Assembly: GCF_030732845.1 (NCBI RefSeq) | Contig: NZ_JASHKA010000003.1 | Coordinates: 186,001-250,000 of the forward strand | DNA length: 64,000 bases | Reading direction: 5' to 3' | Source of the DNA: Roseibium sp. MMSF_3544 | GTDB taxonomy: Bacteria; Pseudomonadota; Alphaproteobacteria; Rhizobiales; Stappiaceae | In this document: positions 38,427-47,175 of the stretch, in pieces | How positions within the stretch are numbered: the stretch's first letter is position 1 | Layout: each line of letters begins with the position of its first letter | The notes under the pieces: generated by a model | Database searches by the model: none | What the model saw: only the letters and a program-made list of their open reading frames with translations | Told to the model about the DNA's origin: nothing | Position numbers and translations under genes: made by a program

Positions 38427-38873
38427 ATGCGCAGAAATCTGGCAATCCTGTTTCTACTGCTGATATTCGTCACGTTTATCTGGCTCACGTTCAAGGCGAT
38501 CCATTCCTGGATAGCTGTGTCCTCCGGCCCGAACGTCGTTGTTTTCGACGGGCGCGATACCAAACTCATGCTCGCGTGGCTCGTGATCGGTTCCGCCGCG
38601 GTCTATTTCGCGGTCTGGCCACAAGCCCTGTCGACGAAAAAGGACGGTGCAAAGCCGACGACCTGGAAACAGGCATTTGTCATCGGTTTGACGATTACGG
38701 GTATCTTGTCCTTGCAACAGGTCATCTTTGCCGGCGGATATCTCGCCAAAGCAGAGGAATATGCGCGCAATCGCGGTTATCAGGTTGTCTGCAACGAAAT
38801 CGGCTACAAGTATGGTCGAGAACTGATCATGGCAAAGTCCCGAGCGGCTTGCGAGGCCGACCAAAGATCATGA
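38427..38873 (+). CDS. hypothetical membrane protein
   Basis: A 148-aa protein with three hydrophobic segments (about residues 5-25, 47-65 and 85-105) and a C-terminal soluble part with two cysteines (VVCNEIGYK, AACEADQRS). AGGA precedes the ATG. I recognise no family. The next gene starts 25 nt downstream, so they may form a small operon of envelope proteins. Confidence 0.65.
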   Translation: MRRNLAILFLLLIFVTFIWLTFKAIHSWIAVSSGPNVVVFDGRDTKLMLAWLVIGSAAVYFAVWPQALSTKKDGAKPTTWKQAFVIGLTITGILSLQQVIFAGGYLAKAEEYARNRGYQVVCNEIGYKYGRELIMAKSRAACEADQRS

Positions 38874-38897
38874 CGAGGCAAACCCGGTAGCAAGCTC

Positions 38898-39302
38898 ATG
38901 CGACTGTTCCTATTCATGGCCGTCTGTCTTTTTCTGTCCACCGCACCATCTGCGGCACAGCGAATCTATTGTCCCATCCCCGAGGACGGCATCTGGGTCA
39001 ATCCCGACGCCGAGCCAAAAGAAATCAGCCGGGTTGAAGTTGAAAGCAAATGTGAGAACGAGCAGGTGTTCGTTCGGGTCCGAGCTTTCACCTCGTGTAT
39101 TCCCCGCGACTGCAAATGGGGCTGGACCGAGGCCGAGCTGCGCTCGGACGGTGCTGTGCAGGTTCTTCTCATCGGATTTTTGAGCAGCAAGAAAATCACT
39201 TTGAAGGCGTTCGGCGACCTGTTGGACACGCACGTCGTCAATGTTGTCAATGATTTGTCAGAGCCGCGGACGGAGAAAACATACAACCTGAGTCGCAAGT
39301 AA
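38898..39302 (+). CDS. hypothetical secreted protein
   Basis: A 134-aa protein with a clear signal peptide (MRLFLFMAVCLFLSTAPSAA). The mature part has four cysteines (IYC, KC, TSC, RDC), suggesting disulfides in the periplasm. I know of no family. It lies 25 nt behind the membrane protein gene, so it is probably expressed with it. Confidence 0.65.
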   Translation: MRLFLFMAVCLFLSTAPSAAQRIYCPIPEDGIWVNPDAEPKEISRVEVESKCENEQVFVRVRAFTSCIPRDCKWGWTEAELRSDGAVQVLLIGFLSSKKITLKAFGDLLDTHVVNVVNDLSEPRTEKTYNLSRK

Positions 39303-39421
39303 AATTTGCGATCTTAACCTTGGTATCAATCTCCAACCGGTTTTTCCTTGTCCGATTTCATTTTTGCTTTACCTTAGGTGTCACTGCGTCAGTCCTGCGC
39401 AGCAACAGACGGAGGCTCACC

Positions 39422-39658
39422 ATGCGTCTGATAAGCACTGCCATTGCAGGTCTTGCCCTGACCGCATTCGCCATCGTTCCGGCGAGTGCATGTTCTTGGG
39501 GAAAGACAGCCAAAGCCGACACTCAGATGACCGTCGCGGATACGACAATCGTTCCCGACGTCGACACGGATGTCGCTATCGCTACAAACGACCTCGACAC
39601 AGAGGTTTTGCAGGAAGAAGTCATCCTGCCGGTTCCTGAAGAGGCACCAACCGAATAA
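39422..39658 (+). CDS. small secreted protein of unknown function
   Basis: A 78-aa protein with a signal peptide (RLISTAIAGLALTAFAIVPA) followed by ACSWGKTAKADTQMTVAD, then a strongly acidic Thr/Val/Asp-rich tail. GGAGG precedes the ATG. Similar short proteins with a CSWG-type motif after the signal peptide occur in other alphaproteobacteria as far as I recall, without known function. A strong terminator follows. Confidence 0.7.
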   Translation: MRLISTAIAGLALTAFAIVPASACSWGKTAKADTQMTVADTTIVPDVDTDVAIATNDLDTEVLQEEVILPVPEEAPTE

Positions 39659-39687
39659 TCCAAGTTTCTTTTTGCTCCAATCAATCT

Positions 39688-39715
39688 ACCGCTGCTTCGG
39701 CAGCGGTTTTTTTTT
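39688..39715 (+). terminator. terminator after the small secreted protein
   Basis: A 7-bp GC-rich stem (39689-39695 with 39700-39706) with a TTCG loop and nine T. Confidence 0.93.
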
Positions 39716-39843
39716 GCCCCGAACCGGGTCAGGACCCGTTGCAGGAAACCGCGCGGGCCCCATACGATGGCAGACTGCGCTCTCATGAAGACCTGAACGG
39801 GTCGCAGCGGGTGCCGGAATGGTCACGACGCGGGAACGGTTTG

Positions 39844-40623
39844 ATGCTCCAATTTGACGAACGCATAACCCGGCTCCTTGAGGAAGCCTATCTTGGAGCT
39901 GATTTTTCAAGGCGCAGGCGTGTGTCATTCGATGCGCTTAGGCCGAAACCGGGTGACGTCATCGCTGATATCGGTTGCGGCAACGGCTTGCTGACCCTTG
40001 AGCTTTCACGCACCATCGGAGAGGACGGCAAGGTCTTTGCTGTGGACCCGAGCGACGACATGCGCGGTGCGGCCATCAAGCGTTGCGCGCAATGCTCCAA
40101 TGTTGAAATTCTCACCGGAACCGCCACGGACTTGCCGCTCGAGACGACATCCATCGACAAGGCGGTGTCGCTACAGGTTTTCGAGTATCTGGATGATCTT
40201 GCATCGGCCGTTGCCGAAGCCAGGCGTGTCCTGAAGCCAGGTGGCCGGTTGGTCGTCGGCGACATGCACTGGGATACGACAACGTGGTTCAGCGATAACC
40301 CCAAGCGCATGAAGATCATGCTGGAGACGTGGGACGACCATCTGGTGGAGCGCTGCGTCCCAGCCGTGCTGCCTCCCATCCTGCGCAGTGCCGGCTTCCG
40401 GCTGGACGAGGTGAAGGCTGTTCCGTTCAGCTGCACCGAGTTGCATCCCGACGGTCTGGCAAACATGATGCTCCACCTGATGAAACCCTTTGCGGTCAAC
40501 AAAGGGGTGCTGACAGAGAGTGAAGCAAATGACTGGTTGGAAGAACAGGTTCGGCTCTCTCAATCAGGCCGTTTCTTCTTCTCCATAACGCATTTCGTCA
40601 TCACCGCATCGGTCCCCGGCTGA
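39844..40623 (+). CDS. class I SAM-dependent methyltransferase
   Basis: A 259-aa methyltransferase of the UbiE-like group. Motif I is VIADIGCGNGLLTLELSRTI, the acidic loop is VFAVDPSDDMRG, and the post-motif VLKPGGRLVVGDMHWDTTTW is clear. The substrate is unknown. The frame is open further upstream to a TTG at 39739 (294 aa), but that would leave almost no leader after the terminator; I chose the ATG at 39844. The gene converges on the polytopic protein gene with a 7-nt gap. Confidence 0.82.
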   Translation: MLQFDERITRLLEEAYLGADFSRRRRVSFDALRPKPGDVIADIGCGNGLLTLELSRTIGEDGKVFAVDPSDDMRGAAIKRCAQCSNVEILTGTATDLPLETTSIDKAVSLQVFEYLDDLASAVAEARRVLKPGGRLVVGDMHWDTTTWFSDNPKRMKIMLETWDDHLVERCVPAVLPPILRSAGFRLDEVKAVPFSCTELHPDGLANMMLHLMKPFAVNKGVLTESEANDWLEEQVRLSQSGRFFFSITHFVITASVPG

Positions 40624-40630
40624 CGAACCG

Positions 40631-42172
40631 TCAGGTGCCGGGCACCAGGAACTCGCGCTCCGTCGCATAATCCGTGACCCTGACACTATCGCCTTCACGC
40701 TCCAGACGGAGCATCGCCCATCTGTCGGCCGGCAGGCGGCAGGAGTGGCGACCCATCACGCACGGAAGCTGAGGTGTTTGCCGGTACACCACATCATCGG
40801 CGAGCGCCTTTGCGATCGCCGAATGACCTTTCAGATAGGCGAACAGCGTGTATGGGCTGAGATACCAGACCTCGCCTTCTTTCAGCTCTGAAAGTTCTTC
40901 GGCCCGGGCCAACGGAAACTTTCGCCCCCATGTCCATGAGATGGCGTCGCGCGTTTGATGGTCGAGATAGTGATGGGCCATGGTTTCGTCGATGAAAACC
41001 TTCTTCTCCGAACCGATGTCATCCAAATAGGCCAGCGCAGCGGCGTCCCGACCCGGCACTTCCTTTGACAGACCGTAGAAGATCAGGAAGTTGGCCGAGA
41101 CAACGACAAACACCAGAGCATAGAGCCCATAGGCCGCGCGCTGGAACCGTGCCCTGGTAACTGCGTCCAGTCCGACAAGAAACACCATGCTGGCTGCAAG
41201 GTTGCGCACCAGAACCTTGTCATGGAGCACTGCGGCAAGCCCCTGTCCGAGCGACAACATCAGGCACAACAGCGCGGCCGGACGCGACCATCTGGTCAGG
41301 GCAAGACCGGCGGCTGCAAAGATCGCGGCCCTGCCCAATGCCTCGTCGTTCACACCGTGACCTGTCGACCTTTGCGCGTGGTAGACGATCTGGTCGATGA
41401 ATTCGCGGTATTGAAAGTCGATGCTGAGCGAAAAGATCAACAGTCCCAGAGCGAGCGCAAAAGCGTTTTCAAGAACAAAGGGGACAATCCTCACCTCACG
41501 AAATGCGAGGCGCCAGATGTCATGAACCAGAATGGCTCCGAGGCTCCAGGCGAACACGGCGGGCGACGCCAGGGGAGCAAAGGCCAGGGCAAGTTTTGCA
41601 AGGGTTCTCAGAGACGAAACCTGGAGGCCGGGACCTTTGTTTTCCTGCCACCGTGCGCTCCAGAACAAAAGACAAAGGCCGAGCATCCAGAAGACACACG
41701 CCGTGATTTCCATCCGGAAGCCGGTAACGACATACATCGGAGCAAACAGGAGCGGTGCGACCAGGGCCGCCTTCGGCAGCCTGATCATCAGGCACATTGC
41801 CGAAAATGCGAGTGTCGTCAGAAAAAAGCAGAGATACTCGTACGCAACGACACTCAGCCTGCTGGCGCCGAAGACGTCAAGATAAAGCCCCCCAAGAATA
41901 AGGTGAAAGCGGGTGTAAAGGTGATAGTCCTCAAGCCCTGGAAACTGCACGGACAAAAGGGGATTGATATGCTGCCCTGTTGCAGCGTATTCGGCGGCCC
42001 AGGGGATGAAAAACAGATCATCGACATGCGCGATCGTGCGGGCCGGCCAGAAAAACACCAGCGCGGCAACAATCATCAATACAAGCCAGAGGCCATATTG
42101 CAGCATCTTGAAACTGCTGGTCTCGGCTTTCTGCACGTTGGTTCTCCCGGATCGTCGACTCACACTTTGCAC
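40631..42172 (-). CDS. large polytopic membrane protein, possible GT-C type glycosyltransferase
   Basis: A 513-aa protein with about ten hydrophobic segments and a soluble C-terminal region of about 130 residues. After the first membrane helix it has HVDDLFFIPWAAEY, an acidic pair placed like the catalytic DD/DE of GT-C enzymes that use lipid-linked sugars. The overall layout (N-terminal helices, periplasmic tail) agrees, but no family signature is certain. A role in envelope polysaccharide or lipid glycosylation is inference only. It sits next to lpdA on the same strand. Confidence 0.68.
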   Translation of the reverse strand: MQSVSRRSGRTNVQKAETSSFKMLQYGLWLVLMIVAALVFFWPARTIAHVDDLFFIPWAAEYAATGQHINPLLSVQFPGLEDYHLYTRFHLILGGLYLDVFGASRLSVVAYEYLCFFLTTLAFSAMCLMIRLPKAALVAPLLFAPMYVVTGFRMEITACVFWMLGLCLLFWSARWQENKGPGLQVSSLRTLAKLALAFAPLASPAVFAWSLGAILVHDIWRLAFREVRIVPFVLENAFALALGLLIFSLSIDFQYREFIDQIVYHAQRSTGHGVNDEALGRAAIFAAAGLALTRWSRPAALLCLMLSLGQGLAAVLHDKVLVRNLAASMVFLVGLDAVTRARFQRAAYGLYALVFVVVSANFLIFYGLSKEVPGRDAAALAYLDDIGSEKKVFIDETMAHHYLDHQTRDAISWTWGRKFPLARAEELSELKEGEVWYLSPYTLFAYLKGHSAIAKALADDVVYRQTPQLPCVMGRHSCRLPADRWAMLRLEREGDSVRVTDYATEREFLVPGT

Positions 42173-42281
42173 GGCGCCAGTTCATGGCTGGCACCGCGAC
42201 AGCGTTTATAAGCAAAGGGCGCTGCAGACAACGCCGCCTGCAGCACCCCAACAGATATTTATGCTCAATCTGCTTGTGCGA

Positions 42282-43685
42282 TCACGAATGGATTGGCTTG
42301 GCAAACGTTGCCATTGCAGCTTCCTTGACCGCTTCCGACATGGTCGGATGGGCATGACAGGTACGTCCGAGGTCCTCTGATGATCCGCCGAATTCCATCA
42401 GAACAGCTCCCTCGTGGATCATCTCCCCTGCACCGAAGCCGACAATATGAACGCCGAGGACCCTGTCGGTCTTGGCGTCGGCCAGAACCTTGACGAAACC
42501 GTCGGTGTGGTTCATCGCGCGTGCGCGGCCGTTCGCAGAGAAATTGAACTTTCCGGACTTGTACTCGATCCCGGCCGCTTTCAACTCCTCTTCGGTTTTG
42601 CCGACGGACGCGACTTCCGGCTGGGTGTAGACGACCCCGGGAATGACGTCGTAGTTCACGTGGCCCGCCTGCCCGGAGAGAATCTCGGCAATGGCAACGC
42701 CCTCGTCCTCGGCCTTGTGCGCCAGCATCGGGCCGGCAACCACGTCTCCGATCGCGTAGATGCCGTCAACATTGGTTTTGTAGTGCCCATCGATCGCGAC
42801 CCGGCCGCGCTCGTCCAGCGCGACGCCTGCCGCCTCGAGACCAAGGCCTTCCGTGAACGGGCGGCGGCCGATCGCCACCAGAACGATGTCGGTCTCGATC
42901 ACTTGCGCATCGCCGCCCTTGGCAGGCTCGACCGTGACAGCCAGTCCCTTGCCCTTTTTGGAAACGCCCGTGACCTTCGACGAGAGCTTGAAGGTCATGC
43001 CCTGCTTCTTGAGCATGCGCTGGAAGTTCTTGGAAACATCGCCGTCCATGGGGCCCAGGATCTTGTCCATGAATTCGACCACGGTGACTTCGGTGCCAAG
43101 CCGGTTCCAAACCGACCCGAGCTCAAGGCCGATAACGCCGCCGCCGACGACAACCATCTTGCCCGGAACTTTTTCCAGCTCAAGCGCGCCGGTGGAAGAG
43201 ACGATCTGTTTCTCGTCGATCTCAACGCCCGGCAACGGCATGACGTCGGATCCCGTCGCGATCACGATGTTCTTTGTGTCGAGCACCGTCGCGCTTCCGT
43301 CAGCGGCGGTGACCTCGACTTTGCCCGTGCCCAGGATCTTGCCGGTTCCCGTGTGAACGTCGATCTTGTTTTTCTTCATGAGGAACGCAACACCGTTGAC
43401 ATTTGCATCAACCGTATCGGTCTTGTGCTTCATCATGCCCGGCAGATCGACTTTCGGCTTGGACACCTTGATGCCGAGTTTTTCAAACCCGTGCTCTGCC
43501 TCCTCGAACATTTCCGATGCGTAGAGCAATGCCTTGGAGGGAATGCAACCGATGTTGAGACAGGTTCCGCCGAGTGTTTCGCGCTTTTCCACGACTGCGG
43601 TTTTCAGGCCGAGCTGAGCCGCCTTGATCGCGCAAACATACCCCCCCGGGCCGGTTCCGATGACGACAAGATCATATTGGGACAT
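42282..43685 (-). CDS. lpdA: dihydrolipoyl dehydrogenase (E3)
   Basis: A 467-aa FAD enzyme that reoxidises dihydrolipoyl groups of 2-oxoglutarate (and other) dehydrogenases with NAD. It has the FAD motif VIGTGPGGYVCAIKAAQLG, the redox disulfide GGTCLNIGCIPSKALLY, the NAD motif VVVGGGVIGLELGSVW, and the C-terminal HAHPTMSEAVKEAAM with the catalytic His. The ATG at 43685 (MSQYDLVVIG) is chosen; a TTG upstream would add ten residues. It belongs to the suc block, although three unrelated genes separate it from sucB. Confidence 0.97.
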   Translation of the reverse strand: MSQYDLVVIGTGPGGYVCAIKAAQLGLKTAVVEKRETLGGTCLNIGCIPSKALLYASEMFEEAEHGFEKLGIKVSKPKVDLPGMMKHKTDTVDANVNGVAFLMKKNKIDVHTGTGKILGTGKVEVTAADGSATVLDTKNIVIATGSDVMPLPGVEIDEKQIVSSTGALELEKVPGKMVVVGGGVIGLELGSVWNRLGTEVTVVEFMDKILGPMDGDVSKNFQRMLKKQGMTFKLSSKVTGVSKKGKGLAVTVEPAKGGDAQVIETDIVLVAIGRRPFTEGLGLEAAGVALDERGRVAIDGHYKTNVDGIYAIGDVVAGPMLAHKAEDEGVAIAEILSGQAGHVNYDVIPGVVYTQPEVASVGKTEEELKAAGIEYKSGKFNFSANGRARAMNHTDGFVKVLADAKTDRVLGVHIVGFGAGEMIHEGAVLMEFGGSSEDLGRTCHAHPTMSEAVKEAAMATFAKPIHS

Positions 43686-43730
43686 TTTGGTCGCCTTTGC
43701 CTCTTTCAGTTTCAAATCCAGGATTCTGGA

Positions 43731-44489
43731 TCACGGTAGGATTGACCGGCCACCGGACACGTCCAGGATCGCTCCGGTCGTGTAGCTGGACTGGTCAGAC
43801 ATGAGCCAGATGATTGCGTCCGCCACCTCATCGGCGGTTCCGGCGCGTTTCATCGGCAGCTTGGATTGAAGTTGAGCCACGCGGTCGGGAAGCCCGCCGG
43901 ATGCATGTAGCTCCGTGTCAATGATGCCCGGGCGGACGGCATTGACGCGGATGTTCTCGTCGGCAACTTCGAGCGCAAGGCCGACAGTCATGGTGTCGAT
44001 TGCCCCCTTTGAGGCAGCATAGTCGACATATTGTGCCGGCGATCCGAGCTTGGAGCCGGCCGACGCCAGATTGACAATATTGCCGCCGGCACCGCCATGC
44101 TTGGTCGACATGCGCTTCACGGCCTCGCGTGCGCACAAGAACGAGCCGATGACGTTGATCGTGAAGATCCGGTTGAGGCGCTCAACGCTCATTTCGTCAA
44201 CACGTTGGGACATGTCGACAACACCCGCATTGTTCACCAGCCCGACTAACGTGCCGAGCTTGTCCGCTTCCTCGAACAGCTTGAGAATGTCGGCTTCCAG
44301 GGCCACATCCGCCTGAACGGCGACGGCCTTGCCGCCCTCAGCGGCAATCCGGGAAACGACATCGTCCGCTGCCTGGCTGTTGGAGGCGTAGTTCACGACA
44401 ACCGTATACCCCAACTGACCCAGTTTCCGGCTTACGCTCGCCCCGATACCGCGGCTCCCGCCAGTCACTATGACAACTTTTTCGGACAT
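43731..44489 (-). CDS. SDR-family oxidoreductase
   Basis: A 252-aa classical short-chain dehydrogenase/reductase. The cofactor motif is VTGGSRGIGASVSRKLG, followed by NNAGVVD, the catalytic Ser in NLASAGSKLG and YVDYAASKG, and the VRPGIIDTELHASGG loop. The substrate is unknown; the closest look is to FabG/glucose-dehydrogenase-like reductases. It is 45 nt upstream of lpdA on the same strand, so it is probably transcribed with it. Confidence 0.93.
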   Translation of the reverse strand: MSEKVVIVTGGSRGIGASVSRKLGQLGYTVVVNYASNSQAADDVVSRIAAEGGKAVAVQADVALEADILKLFEEADKLGTLVGLVNNAGVVDMSQRVDEMSVERLNRIFTINVIGSFLCAREAVKRMSTKHGGAGGNIVNLASAGSKLGSPAQYVDYAASKGAIDTMTVGLALEVADENIRVNAVRPGIIDTELHASGGLPDRVAQLQSKLPMKRAGTADEVADAIIWLMSDQSSYTTGAILDVSGGRSILP

Positions 44490-44517
44490 GCATTCCCCAA
44501 ATCAAGCAAGGTTTGAA

Positions 44518-44925
44518 CTAACGGCGCGGCCGGAGCGTTTCAGCGGCCTTTCCGGCTGCCCAGGTTCCCTGGAGCGTCCCGTCCGGTTCGATCGTATAGA
44601 TCACGGGATCTTGCTGACCCCAGTCGATCACCAGTGTGTTGCCGTTGCGCGAACCCTGTCCGCTGAACGTTTCTCCAGCGATGTTCCAGACCATGTAGAC
44701 CGTGCCGTCGCGAACCTCGATCCTGGCCACCCCCTCGTAGCGCGAACCGTCCGGGTTTCGGCCGACTGAGTCGTAGGTTCCTTCAATCTGCTGCTGAAGA
44801 ACCGCGTTCGGAGAGGCTTGAACCGCATCCTTGAACACAAGAGCGGTCGCAAATGCGAACACCACAAAAGCCAAGACAACACTTGTAGTGTGCGCAGCGT
44901 GACATCCCTTGGCTGGATTTTTCAT
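44518..44925 (-). CDS. small exported protein, LIC10280-like
   Basis: A 135-aa protein with an N-terminal membrane anchor or signal (VVLAFVVFAFATALVF). A compact beta-rich domain follows with repeated glycines: EGTYDSVGRNPDGSRYEG, VYMVWNIAGETFSGQGSRNG and DGTLQGTWAAGKAAETL. The pattern resembles the LIC10280 family of unknown function, from memory. GGAGG precedes the ATG. It lies inside the suc-lpd interval with no obvious link to it. Confidence 0.7.
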   Translation of the reverse strand: MKNPAKGCHAAHTTSVVLAFVVFAFATALVFKDAVQASPNAVLQQQIEGTYDSVGRNPDGSRYEGVARIEVRDGTVYMVWNIAGETFSGQGSRNGNTLVIDWGQQDPVIYTIEPDGTLQGTWAAGKAAETLRPRR

Positions 44926-44940
44926 GCGGCAGACCTCCGT

Positions 44941-45555
44941 CTATCGATCAGCAAGCGCCAGCCGAAGGCCGAACCCGGCAAAGGCGGCCGCGATCGTTCT
45001 GCGCATCCAGGTCATGACCCTGTCACTCTTGAGGACCCTTTCCCCGACAAGAGATGCAAACAGTCCATAGCCAAGAAACACAACGAACGTCATGGCCATG
45101 AAGACGCCTCCGAGCAACAGCATATCCAGTGTCGGATTTGCCGCGGACGGGCTCACGAATTGCGGCAGGAACGCCAGAAAGAAGACACTCAGCTTCGGAT
45201 TGAGGATGTTGATCAAGAAGCCGGTGCGGGCCGTGGCCAGGAAGCTCCGGCGCGCACCCTTGTCCGCTTTCAGGTCCAGCGGGCCGCTGTCGTTGAGCGT
45301 TTTCCATGCCAGATAAAGCAGATAGGCGACACCGGCATACTTGACCGCCTGGAAAATGAGCGCGCTGGTGTGCAACAGCGCCGCGAGACCAACGACAGAC
45401 GCCAGGATCGCCGGAACGATCCCGAGCGTGCAGCCGAGCGTGGCAGCAACCGATGCCTTGCGCCCCTTGCCGAGCCCGACCGCGACCGTGTAGACGACCC
45501 CGGTTCCCGGAACCAGGACCACGATCAGGGCGGTAATCAGAAACTCCAGGCTCAT
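44941..45555 (-). CDS. LysE/RhtB-family translocator
   Basis: A 204-aa inner-membrane exporter of about six segments: LITALIVVLVPGTGVVYTVA, KYAGVAYLLYLAWKTLNDSG and NPKLSVFFLAFLPQFVSPS. It probably exports an amino acid or analogue. It is a second member of the family in this window, clearly diverged from the one at 11712. It is 40 nt downstream of sucB on the same strand. Confidence 0.92.
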   Translation of the reverse strand: MSLEFLITALIVVLVPGTGVVYTVAVGLGKGRKASVAATLGCTLGIVPAILASVVGLAALLHTSALIFQAVKYAGVAYLLYLAWKTLNDSGPLDLKADKGARRSFLATARTGFLINILNPKLSVFFLAFLPQFVSPSAANPTLDMLLLGGVFMAMTFVVFLGYGLFASLVGERVLKSDRVMTWMRRTIAAAFAGFGLRLALADR

Positions 45556-45595
45556 GGTCCGGTCTCCTCGTTAGTCGACGGAAGGCCGCCCGGGA

Positions 45596-47113
<1,518 letters not shown>

Positions 47114-47175
47114 GGTCGCCTTCTCTTAAAATTACCCGGCCAATTTTTGAAAGGGGGGCCACGCCCCCCTCATGA

